Shown piece by piece: positions 10,027 to 19,012 of a DNA stretch of 59,646 nt (the first letter of the stretch is position 1; each line of letters begins with the position of its first letter). The translations under genes and the position numbers were made by a program. The notes under the pieces are model-generated. The model did no database searches, had not been told where the DNA came from, and saw nothing but the letters and a program-made list of their open reading frames with translations. Source of the DNA: Pseudoalteromonas prydzensis (lineage in GTDB: Bacteria; Pseudomonadota; Gammaproteobacteria; Enterobacterales; Alteromonadaceae); assembly GCF_011050055.1 (NCBI RefSeq), contig NZ_DRGM01000179.1:1-59646 (forward strand). The letters run 5' to 3'.

Positions 10027-11648
10027 ATTTCATTTGCCTCAGTCAACGGCAAGGTAATAATAAAACGGGTTCCTTTTGAGCTTTGATCATCAAAATAAAC
10101 ACTGCCGCCTAAGGCTTGTGTGACTAAATTGTAAACTAAATGCATACCTAAGCCACTGCCTCCTTCGCCACGTTTAGTGGTAACAAAGGGATCAAAAATA
10201 CGTTTCTTAATACTTTTATCAACGCCAATACCATTATCATAGTAGTTAATGAGCAGACTACTCTCGTTACGTTCAACAGTGATTTCGATTTCATTATTTT
10301 GATTATCTCGAAAGCCATGAATTACAGAATTACTCAATAATTGCTGTAGGACTTGTTGTAGCGGACCTACTTTAGTTTCGAACATCAATTGCGATGAACA
10401 GTGAATAACGACTTTGGGAGCTTTTTCTAGTAAATCAGTGCGCATAGAAAGCATTACATTGCTGATCAGATCATGCATATTAACCAGCGAATTGAGCTCA
10501 CCATCTTGGTTAACGGCTACTTTTTTAAAGCTGGAAACCAGCTCAGCTGCGCGATTTAAATTTCGATAGATAAGGTCTAAATTTTCTATGCCATTATCGA
10601 TAAAGCGTTTCAATTGACTTGAGGTTAAGGTTTTTTGCTCGAACCCTTGGCTTATTTCTGCCAGTTTATCTCGCAGTAGGGTAGAGCCAGTGATCCCCAA
10701 ACCAATTGGGGTATTTACCTCATGGGCAACACCGGCAACCATTTGCCCTAAAGAGGCCATTTTTTCACTTTCAACAATTTGGTTTTGGTATTGATGCATT
10801 CGTTCCAGAGTCGTTAGTAACTCTTGATTGGCCTCCCTGAGCGCGATGGTACGTTGATTTACTTTTTCTTCTAAGCTTTGGTTTAGCTGTTTAATTTCTT
10901 GCTTATCATTTTTATGTCGTTCGATTTGGTTTTGAGTACGAGTTAGCATGATGTTTAAGCTATTCGAAAGCATATTTATTTCGGTGATATTTGTTTTTGC
11001 GGCTCGGGCGTTGTAATTATGATTTTTCGAGACATCTTGCAGTAATCTACTTAATTGGTCGATTGGATCGGCAATGCGTTTTTGAATGCGCCTTGCCACA
11101 AAGTAAACCAGTACTAAAACGAATAACGTTAAAAGAATATCGATGAGAATTTTTTTGTTTATATAGTCGTTAAGGCGCTCTAAGCCACCACGAATATACA
11201 CATACCCTTTAATATTGCCTTCGTACATGATTGGCTTGATTAATTCTATAGAGTCTTCTGTGATCTTAGGCTGCTTTAGTTGTTCAATGCTATCAACTCG
11301 AAGTGGTACTGGTGGCGTTTTTCGTGCATTGAAACTAGTAAAAAATACCGCTTTATTTGATATTTCATCGATTGTGTAGATATGTATATTTTTAATAAGT
11401 GGAATTTTTTCAAAAGATTTAAGGCGTTGCTCTTCGGTTTTTCTATCATCAAACAGTACACTTACTTGTGCATTAAAGGCGATAATTTCAGCCAAGATAT
11501 TGAGCTTGTTGACGATCAATAGTTTTTGTTCTTTGACATCAAGATAAGTAGATATAGAAATAGATAATGATAAACACAAGGCTGTAACAAGCATAACTGC
11601 GCTGATCAGAGCTTTACGAATACTTGTTTGCGATGTTGATTTAGGCAT
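10023..11648 (-). CDS. Sensor histidine kinase with CHASE8-like periplasmic domain
   Basis: Inner-membrane kinase of 541 residues. Order: membrane segment (about 12-35), periplasmic domain (36-165) with the YLDVKEQKLLIVNKLNILAE and AEIIAFNAQVSVLFDD pattern of CHASE8 sensors, second membrane segment (166-184), HAMP (185-240), coiled coil (240-290), HisKA with His309 in VAGVAHEVNTPIG, and HATPase with DNGIGVD and GSGLGMHL. No receiver domain is attached and no dedicated regulator gene lies beside it. It is translated together with the YfiR-like gene, the overlapping start and stop codons suggesting translational coupling. arcA lies downstream on the same strand, so crosstalk is conceivable but unproven. 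Confidence 0.85.
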   Translation of the reverse strand: MPKSTSQTSIRKALISAVMLVTALCLSLSISISTYLDVKEQKLLIVNKLNILAEIIAFNAQVSVLFDDRKTEEQRLKSFEKIPLIKNIHIYTIDEISNKAVFFTSFNARKTPPVPLRVDSIEQLKQPKITEDSIELIKPIMYEGNIKGYVYIRGGLERLNDYINKKILIDILLTLFVLVLVYFVARRIQKRIADPIDQLSRLLQDVSKNHNYNARAAKTNITEINMLSNSLNIMLTRTQNQIERHKNDKQEIKQLNQSLEEKVNQRTIALREANQELLTTLERMHQYQNQIVESEKMASLGQMVAGVAHEVNTPIGLGITGSTLLRDKLAEISQGFEQKTLTSSQLKRFIDNGIENLDLIYRNLNRAAELVSSFKKVAVNQDGELNSLVNMHDLISNVMLSMRTDLLEKAPKVVIHCSSQLMFETKVGPLQQVLQQLLSNSVIHGFRDNQNNEIEITVERNESSLLINYYDNGIGVDKSIKKRIFDPFVTTKRGEGGSGLGMHLVYNLVTQALGGSVYFDDQSSKGTRFIITLPLTEANEI

Positions 11649-11745
11649 TATTGTGATGAAGGCCGAATTATATAATTTTGATAGAATTACCGTAAGTCTA
11701 GCAAAGACCTATCAAAGTAACTAAAAAATATCCTAAGTTTGTTGA

Positions 11746-11776
11746 AAAGCTGCCTATTTTATTTTTTGGCAGCTTT
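11746..11776 (-). terminator. Terminator hairpin after rsmC
   Basis: Stem AAAGCTGCC / GGCAGCTTT separated by a 13-base AT-rich loop, with T-rich sequence following on the minus strand, about 35 bases after the rsmC stop. Confidence 0.6.
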
Positions 11777-11810
11777 ATTGAAGTGTTACAGTATCGAAGT
11801 GGGGTCGCAG

Positions 11811-12836
11811 TTAGCTGCTATATACCGAAAACTTATTGGTTTTATGAACTGTTTGGTAAGTGCCAAACTGGGCCTCTAAAATAGGTGGGTATTTTAAGAA
11901 ACAGTTTGCAACAATCGTTAATTTACCTTGTTTGGTTAAGTGCTGTTTAGCGCCACTTAAAAATTGTTCTGCCACAGTATAATCAGTAGCAATACCAGTA
12001 TGAAACGGTGGATTTGAAATAATGAGTTCAAACTTGCCAGTTACATTTGCTAATCCATCACTTAGTAAAGCGCTACCGTTTACACCGTTAAGCGCTAATG
12101 TTTGTTCGGTTGCATAAGCGGCAAGGGCACTTACATCTGTACAGGTAAAGCTCAGTACTGGATTTTTCAAGCCTAAGAAGGTTGCAATTAAGCCTGCGCC
12201 ACAGCCAAAATCGAGTACCTTCCCCGATTTAATTGTTGGTGCATTTTCAAGTAGTATTTTAGTACCGCCATCAAGTTCACCATGGTTAAATACCCCTGGT
12301 ATGCTAATCGCGTTAAAACTTATGCCTGCCACATCTACATTAAATTGTTTGTGGTAACGAGTGATCACAAACTCAGCTAAGCTAGCTATTTCTGTAAATA
12401 AATACAAAGCACAATGGCGGGCACTGTCAATTTTATTACTGTATTCGCAGTGACTACTAAATTGCTTTTCAATTGATTTTACGCCGCTTTTATTTTCACC
12501 GACCACCAATAATTCTGCATCTGGATTAATAACTGCACGGATATTATCTAGCGTCATTAGCGCTTCAGGCTTGGCTTTAGGATAATAATAGATAACTAAA
12601 TCAAAATGTTTTGCAGTTATTTCGTGGCTTACGCAAACATCAATACCTTTGATGTTTTTTGCAAATTCACCATTAGCATGGTTGTAGCTAAAAGCGCTAA
12701 TTTTGCTGTTTGGATTTAGCTGTTGCAACTGTGACAAAAAGCCATCTTGGACAAAATTAACCACCAAAATAGAGTCTGCCTTGAGGTTTTCGCTATTACG
12801 AAGTAACAGTGAACTAGGGTTGGTTAATGCGCTCAT
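11811..12836 (-). CDS. rsmC: 16S rRNA m2G1207 methyltransferase RsmC
   Basis: SAM-dependent enzyme that methylates G1207 of 16S rRNA in the assembled 30S subunit. The 341-residue protein has the two-domain RsmC layout. A degenerate N-terminal methyltransferase-like half (1-160) is followed by a catalytic half with the SAM-binding VLDFGCGAGLIATF (about residue 208) and the amine-methylating motif SNPPFHTG (about 276). It lies 31 bases downstream of trmB on the same strand, so the two RNA methyltransferases probably share a transcript. Confidence 0.92.
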   Translation of the reverse strand: MSALTNPSSLLLRNSENLKADSILVVNFVQDGFLSQLQQLNPNSKISAFSYNHANGEFAKNIKGIDVCVSHEITAKHFDLVIYYYPKAKPEALMTLDNIRAVINPDAELLVVGENKSGVKSIEKQFSSHCEYSNKIDSARHCALYLFTEIASLAEFVITRYHKQFNVDVAGISFNAISIPGVFNHGELDGGTKILLENAPTIKSGKVLDFGCGAGLIATFLGLKNPVLSFTCTDVSALAAYATEQTLALNGVNGSALLSDGLANVTGKFELIISNPPFHTGIATDYTVAEQFLSGAKQHLTKQGKLTIVANCFLKYPPILEAQFGTYQTVHKTNKFSVYSS

Positions 12837-12867
12837 AAATGGCTTTGCCTTTGATTAATTAATTTAA

Positions 12868-13593
12868 TTAGCTAATGCGTTCAAACATTAAATCCCAAAC
12901 ACCATGACCTAAACGGTGGCCACGTTGCTCAAACTTCGTCAATGGACGTAAAGCTGGACGTGGTACATAGTCATTTGTTTGTGATTGGTTTGTAAAGTGT
13001 TGTGCAGTTTGCATCACTTCAAGCATGTGCTCTGCGTAGTTTTCCCAATCAGTGGCCATATGGAATACACCACCAATTTTTAATTTACTACGTAGGCTTT
13101 CAACAAACGCAGCTTGTACAATACGACGCTTATGGTGACGTTTTTTATGCCATGGATCAGGGAAGAATAATTGCACTGTGGTAATGCTACCCTCGGCAAT
13201 ACAATCAGCAAATACTTCAACCGCATCATGTTCAAAAATACGTAAGTTGCTAATACCCGCTTCGTCGGCATCCATTAAACAGGCACCAACACCTGGGCGG
13301 TGAACTTCAATACCGATAAAGTTAAGATGTGGAGCATTCTTAGCCATTTCGACTAATGATTTACCCATACCAAAACCAATTTCTAAAACAACGTCGTTGT
13401 CATTGCCAAATACTTGCGCTAAATCAAGCATGCCATTTTGGTGCTCAAGGCCCATGGTTGGCCAGCATTTTTCAATTGCAGCAGCTTGTCCTTTGGTTAA
13501 ACGACCTTCGCGTTTAACAAAGCTGCGAATTGTACGAATATATTTACCTTCTTGCTTTGCTTGCTCAAGGTTATCGTTACTTGAATCACTCAT
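12868..13593 (-). CDS. trmB: tRNA (guanine-N7)-methyltransferase TrmB
   Basis: Forms m7G46 in the variable loop of tRNAs. It has 241 residues with the SAM site [17 protein letters not shown] (about residue 70), [11 protein letters not shown], and the signature [15 protein letters not shown] (about 150). It is divergent from mutY, with about 140 bases of shared upstream region. Confidence 0.95.
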   Translation of the reverse strand: MSDSSNDNLEQAKQEGKYIRTIRSFVKREGRLTKGQAAAIEKCWPTMGLEHQNGMLDLAQVFGNDNDVVLEIGFGMGKSLVEMAKNAPHLNFIGIEVHRPGVGACLMDADEAGISNLRIFEHDAVEVFADCIAEGSITTVQLFFPDPWHKKRHHKRRIVQAAFVESLRSKLKIGGVFHMATDWENYAEHMLEVMQTAQHFTNQSQTNDYVPRPALRPLTKFEQRGHRLGHGVWDLMFERIS

Positions 13594-13735
13594 ATATTTT
13601 GGCCTGATGAAAACAACATGTCTTAAAATGGTGGCGTATTATCCCTGACCAAGGGCTTGATCACAAGTACTTGACCTTTTTATTAACTGCAATAGACTGA
13701 GCGCCATCAAGGGTCGAGTATAAAAAGTAGTAATT

Positions 13736-14812
13736 TTGAAGTTAAACAACAGTGAAGCAAACTGGTTTTCTCAGCAAGTTGTCGATTGGTATCGCCTACA
13801 TGGACGTAAAACTTTACCTTGGCAGCTAAATAAAACACCATACAAAGTCTGGGTATCGGAAGTAATGTTGCAACAAACTCAAGTTGTGACTGTTATTCCA
13901 TATTTTGAAAAGTTTATGGCAAGTTTTCCAGATATTATTGCTTTAGCAAATGCTGATGAAGATCAGGTGCTGCATCATTGGACTGGGCTGGGTTATTACG
14001 CGCGTGCTCGTAACCTGCATAAAACCGCGAAAATAGTCCGCGATCAATACCATGGTGAATTTCCAACCACATTAGATGAAGTAGTCGCGCTGCCTGGCAT
14101 TGGGCGTTCAACAGCTGGGGCGGTGCTATCACTGTCGCTTGGGCAACATCACCCAATATTAGATGGTAATGTAAAGCGGGTACTGGCGCGTTATTTTATG
14201 GTTGAAGGTTGGTATGGGGTTAAAAAAGTTGAAAACCAACTGTGGCAATTAACTGAGCAACTCACCCCAAAAGAAAACGTTACGGAGTTTAATCAAGCGA
14301 TGATGGATTTAGGCGCAAGCCTTTGTTCGCGCAGTCAGTTTGATTGCCAAGCATGTCCGTTAAACTCGCGTTGCGGGGCATTTAACAACGATGCAGTAAA
14401 ACAGTTTCCTCACTCAAAACCTAAAAAAACAGTGCCTAAAAAAGTGTGTCATCAACTAATTGTGCAATGTGATGAGCAAGTTTTGATGGAAAAAAGGCCT
14501 AACTCAGGAATATGGGGCGGATTATTTAGCTTTTTTGAGTTTGAGCAAAAAGCCCAGTTAGACGCATTTTTAGCTCAGCAAGGCCTTGCTGTTACAACCG
14601 ATGCTATGGAACCTTTTAGCCATGTATTTTCGCATTTTGAATTAACAATTAATCCTCATGTATTAAAACTGAGTAACATACCAGATGTAATAAATGAGCG
14701 GCAGCTGGTATGGTACCCACTTGATCAGTCAATAGAGGTCGGTTTAGCCGCACCAACTAAAAAGCTAGTTAAACAAATTGCCACAATGGTTTACACTAGG
14801 GCTAAGTCTTAA
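13736..14812 (+). CDS. mutY: A/G-specific adenine DNA glycosylase MutY
   Basis: Removes adenine mispaired with 8-oxoguanine, preventing G:C to T:A changes. The 358 residues hold the helix-hairpin-helix [11 protein letters not shown] followed by catalytic Asp143 in PILDGNVKR, glutamate 42 in SEVMLQQTQ, and a 4Fe-4S loop with the exact C-x6-C-x2-C-x5-C spacing (about residues 196-212). A C-terminal NUDIX-like 8-oxoG recognition domain follows. The only sensible start is TTG at 13736: an in-frame TAA lies five codons upstream and no ATG occurs before the catalytic core. Operon partner of yggX. Confidence 0.94.
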   Translation: MKLNNSEANWFSQQVVDWYRLHGRKTLPWQLNKTPYKVWVSEVMLQQTQVVTVIPYFEKFMASFPDIIALANADEDQVLHHWTGLGYYARARNLHKTAKIVRDQYHGEFPTTLDEVVALPGIGRSTAGAVLSLSLGQHHPILDGNVKRVLARYFMVEGWYGVKKVENQLWQLTEQLTPKENVTEFNQAMMDLGASLCSRSQFDCQACPLNSRCGAFNNDAVKQFPHSKPKKTVPKKVCHQLIVQCDEQVLMEKRPNSGIWGGLFSFFEFEQKAQLDAFLAQQGLAVTTDAMEPFSHVFSHFELTINPHVLKLSNIPDVINERQLVWYPLDQSIEVGLAAPTKKLVKQIATMVYTRAKS

Positions 14813-14836
14813 ACGAATATTAAGTAGAGATCAATT

Positions 14837-15109
14837 ATGGCACGTACAGTGTTTTGTCAGAAGTTACAAAAAGAAGCCGAAGGCTTAGGCTATCAGCTTT
14901 ACCCTGGTGAATTGGGTGAAAAGATTTTTAATAATATTTCTAAAGAAGCATTTGCACAGTGGCAGCACAAGCAAACTATGCTGATCAATGAAAAGCATTT
15001 GAATATGATGGATCCTGAACATCGCACTTTTTTAGAGCAACAGATGATTGGCTTTTTATTTGAAGGTAAAGAGGTCGAAATCGAAGGCTATCGCCCGCCA
15101 GAAAAATGA
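14837..15109 (+). CDS. yggX: YggX Fe(II)-trafficking / oxidative damage protection protein
   Basis: Small cytosolic protein of 90 residues that protects iron-sulfur enzymes from oxidants, a family function known from enterobacteria. It begins [17 protein letters not shown], with the conserved Cys7, and contains [13 protein letters not shown]. It lies 24 bases after mutY, the standard arrangement, and shares that transcript, which ends at the hairpin just downstream. Confidence 0.95.
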   Translation: MARTVFCQKLQKEAEGLGYQLYPGELGEKIFNNISKEAFAQWQHKQTMLINEKHLNMMDPEHRTFLEQQMIGFLFEGKEVEIEGYRPPEK

Positions 15110-15123
15110 TTTTCTATAGCAAG

Positions 15124-15147
15124 AAAGGGCTTTTAAAGCCCTTTTTT
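15124..15147 (+). terminator. Terminator of mutY-yggX
   Basis: Stem AAAGGGCT / AGCCCTTT with a short AT loop and a six-T tail. It is probably also used, more weakly, by the convergent hybrid kinase gene. Confidence 0.85.
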
Positions 15148-15157
15148 ATTGCTTAAA

Positions 15158-17926
15158 TTAAATCGTATCATCTTGCTCTTGAGCATTACGTACTTGCTCT
15201 TTTAAATATTGCGCAACACGAGAATATTCAATTTCTAAATTATCGCGTAGTTCAATTAATTGATCACTGGTTAGGTCTTGCTCTTTACAATGACTTTCAA
15301 AATCAGTGGCAAGTTCCGCGACTTTTTCGGCGCCAATGGTTTTCGATATTGATTTTAATTGGTGACACGCGGAGATAATTTTTTCATTATCGGCGGTCAT
15401 TACACCGGTATTAATTTCTTTAGTTAAAGTATGGCTTTGCTCTAAATACATTTTAAAGAAACGTAATTGCTTTGCTTCGTCATGGTTGATGTATTTGGCA
15501 AGCATCTCAAGGTTAATAGGTGTAGTCGGTTTATTTTGTGTAGCTGCGATAGGTCCTTGCTTACTTATATTACTCCAACTATTGAGCGTTGCCTCTAGGG
15601 TGTTTAATTCAACTGGTTTGGTAATAAAATCATTAATTCCAGCGTTTAAACAGCGCTCTTTTTCACCTTTTAGAGCATTCGCGGTTACGGCGATGATGTA
15701 AGGTTGGGCGTTGATGTCTTCAAGTTGTGCGGCTTCATCGCGGATTTTTTCAACCATGTCATAACCAGACATTTTAGGCATGTGTAAGTCGGTTAAAATT
15801 AATGGGTAATGACCGCTTTGCCACATTTTTAAGCCTTCTTCACCGTTCTCAGCAACCTCGACACCAAACCCTAGTAAATGCAATTGATCGGTGAGTACTT
15901 GCTGATTTAAAACATTGTCTTCAACGAGTAACACGAGTTTGTTCTCATCACGAGCTTGTTCAATATTTAAATAATTATTAAGGGTTTTAACCGGCTTAAC
16001 TTGTCTTGGTGTGTGAAGCCCAGCTGCAACTAACAACGACATCATAAAGTTTGACTTACATAACGGCGCTGCGTTGAGATAAAAAATGTTTTGATGATTG
16101 ATCGCGGTTTCATCTAACTTACTAAGTACCACGACCTGCTGGTTATTATCTTCAAGGGTATACAGTAAACGACGTAATAAGTAATTAATATTATCCATTG
16201 TATCAACACCATCAAGCACCCAAATAATACCGCGAATGTCTTGATGTTGTTCCACTTCTGCTACCGTTTGTACTGTAATTGTTTTAGCGCCCATAAATGA
16301 TAAGTAACGATTTATGGTTTGCTTTCTGGTTTGGTGCTCAGTAACCAACACAACGCGATGATCTTTTAATGCATTTTTATGGGCGTATTTAATATTGTTT
16401 TCAGTACTAAATGGCAGCTCCACTACAAAATCACTACCAATCCCAACGTTACTAGTCACATTTATTGAGCCCAGCATTAGCTCAGTTAAACTTTTACAAA
16501 TTGATAAACCTAGACCTGTGCCACCGTATTCTCGGGTAATAGAGCCTTCGGCTTGAATAAATGGATTAAATATTTCTCGAAGCTGGGCTTGGTTCATGCC
16601 TTTACCGTTATCACTTACCGTAAAACGCAAGGTGAAGTGATCCGCGGTATTTTGTGCGACTTCTACTGAAATACGCACATAGCCTATACGGTCGTCATTG
16701 CTGCTGGTAAATTTAATTGCATTACTGCATAAATTATAAAGTACTTGGCGAACACGTACCGTATCACCTATTAAGTTAATCGGGATATCAGGAGCTATGG
16801 CAAGTTCTAACTCTAATTGGCGTTTTTTAGCTACCGATGACAATACTCTGGCAACTTCCTCTATGGTATCTGACACTGAAAAAGGAATTGTATCTATATT
16901 GAGTTTACCGGCTTCAATTTTTGAGAAATCCAAAATATCATCCAAAATCCCCAATAATGAAAAGGCTGATTCACGAATTATAGTACTTAAGCGATGCTGA
17001 GCACCATTGAGCTCGGTTTGTCTCAATAAATCTATCGTGCCAATAACGCCATTCATTGGCGTGCGTATTTCATGACTCATAGTCGCTAAAAAAGTTGTTT
17101 TTGCTTCGCTTGCTTGTTCAGCTCTTTGGCTTGCTTTTTCAAGCGCTAAAGTACGGTTTTGTACTTCTGTTTCAAGGCTACTTTGCAGGTTCTGTAAATC
17201 TTGTTGGGCGATATCATTATTGCTGATTGCATTTTGTACTTGCAGCAATAGTTGGTTGATATTTTTTGCGACCACGGCAAGGCCAATATCGAGCTGTTCG
17301 TTAACTTGTGTATTGTAACTGTTAGATTTAGTGATGCTTTCTAATTCATGAGCAAGAATGTCACTGCTTTTACGGATCCGTGTATTAAGGTAGACGTTAA
17401 AAAACAAGGCAAGCAAAAATAAGCATACGGCAGCAAATCCAGCAATGGCTATTGCAAGTACTGTTGAATGTTGTGGTAACAAGGCTGCGGAATTGGATTT
17501 TTGTTTAATGATCAATTCACCAACGGGCTGATCATTTAACTTTAACTGATGATGGATAACACCTTGCTCGGTTAAATGCTGGTCAAGTTTATTAGCTTCA
17601 ATTACAGGCTTATTACTAGCAAAGACTAATTGTGTTTGTGCAGTTGCTGTATACCTATATAAGTAGTAATCAAACTGTGTATTCAGTGCGACACTTAAAT
17701 CGAGTAATTTGTTGGCATTATCTTGCCCTGGGCGCGTCAATGCGTTTACTAAAGGTGTATCTAGTTGCTCAGCTAATTGCGTTAAGCTTAGTGAGTTTTG
17801 CGCTACTTTAGTATTTTGCGTAGGGTAAAAAGAATAAGCAACTACAGCGAGTGCTGTTACGGTTAGGTTTATAATTATAAAAAGAGGCAATAAGCCTTTT
17901 ACAGGAGAAGAAAATTTACTCTGCAT
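15158..17926 (-). CDS. Hybrid sensor histidine kinase with receiver and HPt domains
   Basis: Inner-membrane phosphorelay kinase of 922 residues, ligand unknown. Order: membrane segment (about 12-33), periplasmic domain (35-155), second membrane segment (157-180), HAMP/coiled coil (185-275), HisKA with His285 in ATMSHEIRTPMNG, HATPase with GGTGLGLSICKSL (about 475), a receiver-like region lacking clear acidic residues (530-640), a true receiver with Asp near residue 713 in LTDLHMPKMSG, and a C-terminal HPt with His near residue 855 in SACHQLKSISKT. This is a BarA/TorS-like architecture. No dedicated response regulator lies beside it, so the downstream partner cannot be read from the locus. Confidence 0.88.
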   Translation of the reverse strand: MQSKFSSPVKGLLPLFIIINLTVTALAVVAYSFYPTQNTKVAQNSLSLTQLAEQLDTPLVNALTRPGQDNANKLLDLSVALNTQFDYYLYRYTATAQTQLVFASNKPVIEANKLDQHLTEQGVIHHQLKLNDQPVGELIIKQKSNSAALLPQHSTVLAIAIAGFAAVCLFLLALFFNVYLNTRIRKSSDILAHELESITKSNSYNTQVNEQLDIGLAVVAKNINQLLLQVQNAISNNDIAQQDLQNLQSSLETEVQNRTLALEKASQRAEQASEAKTTFLATMSHEIRTPMNGVIGTIDLLRQTELNGAQHRLSTIIRESAFSLLGILDDILDFSKIEAGKLNIDTIPFSVSDTIEEVARVLSSVAKKRQLELELAIAPDIPINLIGDTVRVRQVLYNLCSNAIKFTSSNDDRIGYVRISVEVAQNTADHFTLRFTVSDNGKGMNQAQLREIFNPFIQAEGSITREYGGTGLGLSICKSLTELMLGSINVTSNVGIGSDFVVELPFSTENNIKYAHKNALKDHRVVLVTEHQTRKQTINRYLSFMGAKTITVQTVAEVEQHQDIRGIIWVLDGVDTMDNINYLLRRLLYTLEDNNQQVVVLSKLDETAINHQNIFYLNAAPLCKSNFMMSLLVAAGLHTPRQVKPVKTLNNYLNIEQARDENKLVLLVEDNVLNQQVLTDQLHLLGFGVEVAENGEEGLKMWQSGHYPLILTDLHMPKMSGYDMVEKIRDEAAQLEDINAQPYIIAVTANALKGEKERCLNAGINDFITKPVELNTLEATLNSWSNISKQGPIAATQNKPTTPINLEMLAKYINHDEAKQLRFFKMYLEQSHTLTKEINTGVMTADNEKIISACHQLKSISKTIGAEKVAELATDFESHCKEQDLTSDQLIELRDNLEIEYSRVAQYLKEQVRNAQEQDDTI

Positions 17927-18167
17927 TTATTATCCAACTTGTCTATTATCAACCGCAATCTAAACAGTCGCTTGTGTACTGGAAATCAATCCTATCATTT
18001 ACCAGAAATAATTCACTACGTTTTTAGTACAGTTGTACACAAAGCAGTTAAAATACCTATCCGATAGATAAATTAAAGCGTTATTGTTGTAAAAAACAGC
18101 GTGCTTTACATTTATTAATCGCTTTGTTGAAAAACTGTGCAAACAGTTATAAAGAATAAAAAAAAAG

Positions 18168-18196
18168 TTGACTTGAAAGGGCAAAACCAGTTTAAT
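18168..18196 (+). promoter_or_regulatory. Sigma-70 promoter of the tRNA cluster
   Basis: -35 TTGACT at 18168-18173, 17-base spacer, -10 TTTAAT at 18191-18196. A GC-rich discriminator runs straight into the first tRNA, as in stringently controlled stable-RNA promoters. The 17927-18167 stretch before it shows no supported gene. Confidence 0.7.
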
Positions 18197-18205
18197 ACGC
18201 CGCAC

Positions 18206-18281
18206 GCCCAGATAGCTCAGTCGGTAGAGCAGAGGATTGAAAATCCTCGTGTCCGTGGTTCGATTCCGCGTCTGGGCACCA
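18206..18281 (+). tRNA. tRNA-Phe (GAA), copy 1
   Basis: 76 bases including encoded CCA. Acceptor GCCCAGA/TCTGGGC, anticodon loop TTGAAAA, T-loop TTCGATT. Full cloverleaf. Confidence 0.97.
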
Positions 18282-18353
18282 TTATTTAAGTAATGGTGTT
18301 TAAATCACATGATTAAAACATTATTACGCGTGCCTTAGCACACAGTTTAGTGT

Positions 18354-18429
<76 letters not shown>

Positions 18430-18448
18430 TTTATTTAGATAATTTGAA

Positions 18449-18514
18449 TAGAGCAACTGACTTGTAATCAGTAATTCATTTAAGTTATCCGTTCGACTTG
18501 GTTAGTCGGCATCA
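18449..18514 (+). pseudogene. 5'-truncated tRNA-Thr copy 1
   Basis: Keeps the anticodon arm (ACTGACTTGTAATCAGT), a T-arm and a 3' acceptor strand, but lacks the 5' acceptor strand and most of the D-arm. The variable region is replaced by AATTCATTTAAGTTAT, and the 3' end reads CATCA rather than CACCA. It cannot fold as a normal tRNA. Confidence 0.85.
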
Positions 18515-18534
18515 TTTATTTTAGATAATTTGAA

Positions 18535-18599
18535 AGAGCAACTGACTTGTAATCAGTAATTCATTTAAGTTATCCGTTCGACTCGGTTAGTCGGCACCA
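18535..18599 (+). pseudogene. 5'-truncated tRNA-Thr copy 2
   Basis: Nearly identical to copy 1, offset by 85 bases, with the same replaced variable region but a correct CACCA end. Together the copies form a tandem duplication of one already-rearranged unit. Confidence 0.85.
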
Positions 18600-18647
18600 T
18601 TTATTTAAATTAAATGTTTTAAAACATTTAATTAGCACTGTTTAAGT

Positions 18648-18723
18648 GCCTCGATAGCTCAGTCGGTAGAGCAGAGGATTGAAAATCCTCGTGTCCGTGG
18701 TTCGATTCCGCGTCGAGGCACCA
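18648..18723 (+). tRNA. tRNA-Phe (GAA), copy 2
   Basis: 76 bases with CCA. The body is identical to copy 1, but the acceptor stem is GCCTCGA/TCGAGGC, with paired compensating changes. Confidence 0.97.
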
Positions 18724-18731
18724 TTTATATC

Positions 18732-18758
18732 AAAGCCCAGTATTAGCTGGGCTTTTTT
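18732..18758 (+). terminator. Terminator of the tRNA operon
   Basis: Stem AAAGCCCAG / CTGGGCTTT, loop TATTAG, then a T-run, 9 bases after the last CCA. Confidence 0.9.
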
Positions 18759-18819
18759 GTTTTTAGAGAAAATTAGCACAAGTAAAGCTTGCCATGTACT
18801 TGGTTGTATTTTCTAATCC

Positions 18820-18882
18820 TTACACCTTACACCTTACACCTTACACCTTACACCTTACACCTTACACCTTACACCTTACACT
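18820..18882 (+). repeat. Heptamer tandem repeat TTACACC, 8 perfect units plus a variant
   Basis: Eight uninterrupted copies of TTACACC (18820-18875) followed by TTACACT. It lies about 130 bases upstream of the RND efflux operon start and downstream of the tRNA terminator. Being outside coding sequence, copy-number changes could alter promoter spacing but not reading frame. Confidence 0.95.
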
Positions 18883-19012
18883 TTAATCCCATAAAACCTG
18901 CGCTTCATCGCTGTTTCACGTAAGCATGTGTAATGTTATGTAAAGTCAGTTGAGCTATTGCTGTGCTGGTGCTTGAATTACACTCATAAATAGAAGTAAT
19001 TCAGGTTTTTAT

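Noticed and set aside
17999..18205. 68-codon minus-strand ORF before the tRNA cluster
   Set aside because: AT-rich composition, no ribosome site, and it overlaps the tRNA promoter; treated as chance.
18820..18882. TTACACC array as a CRISPR
   Set aside because: Units are 7 bases with no spacers and no cas genes.
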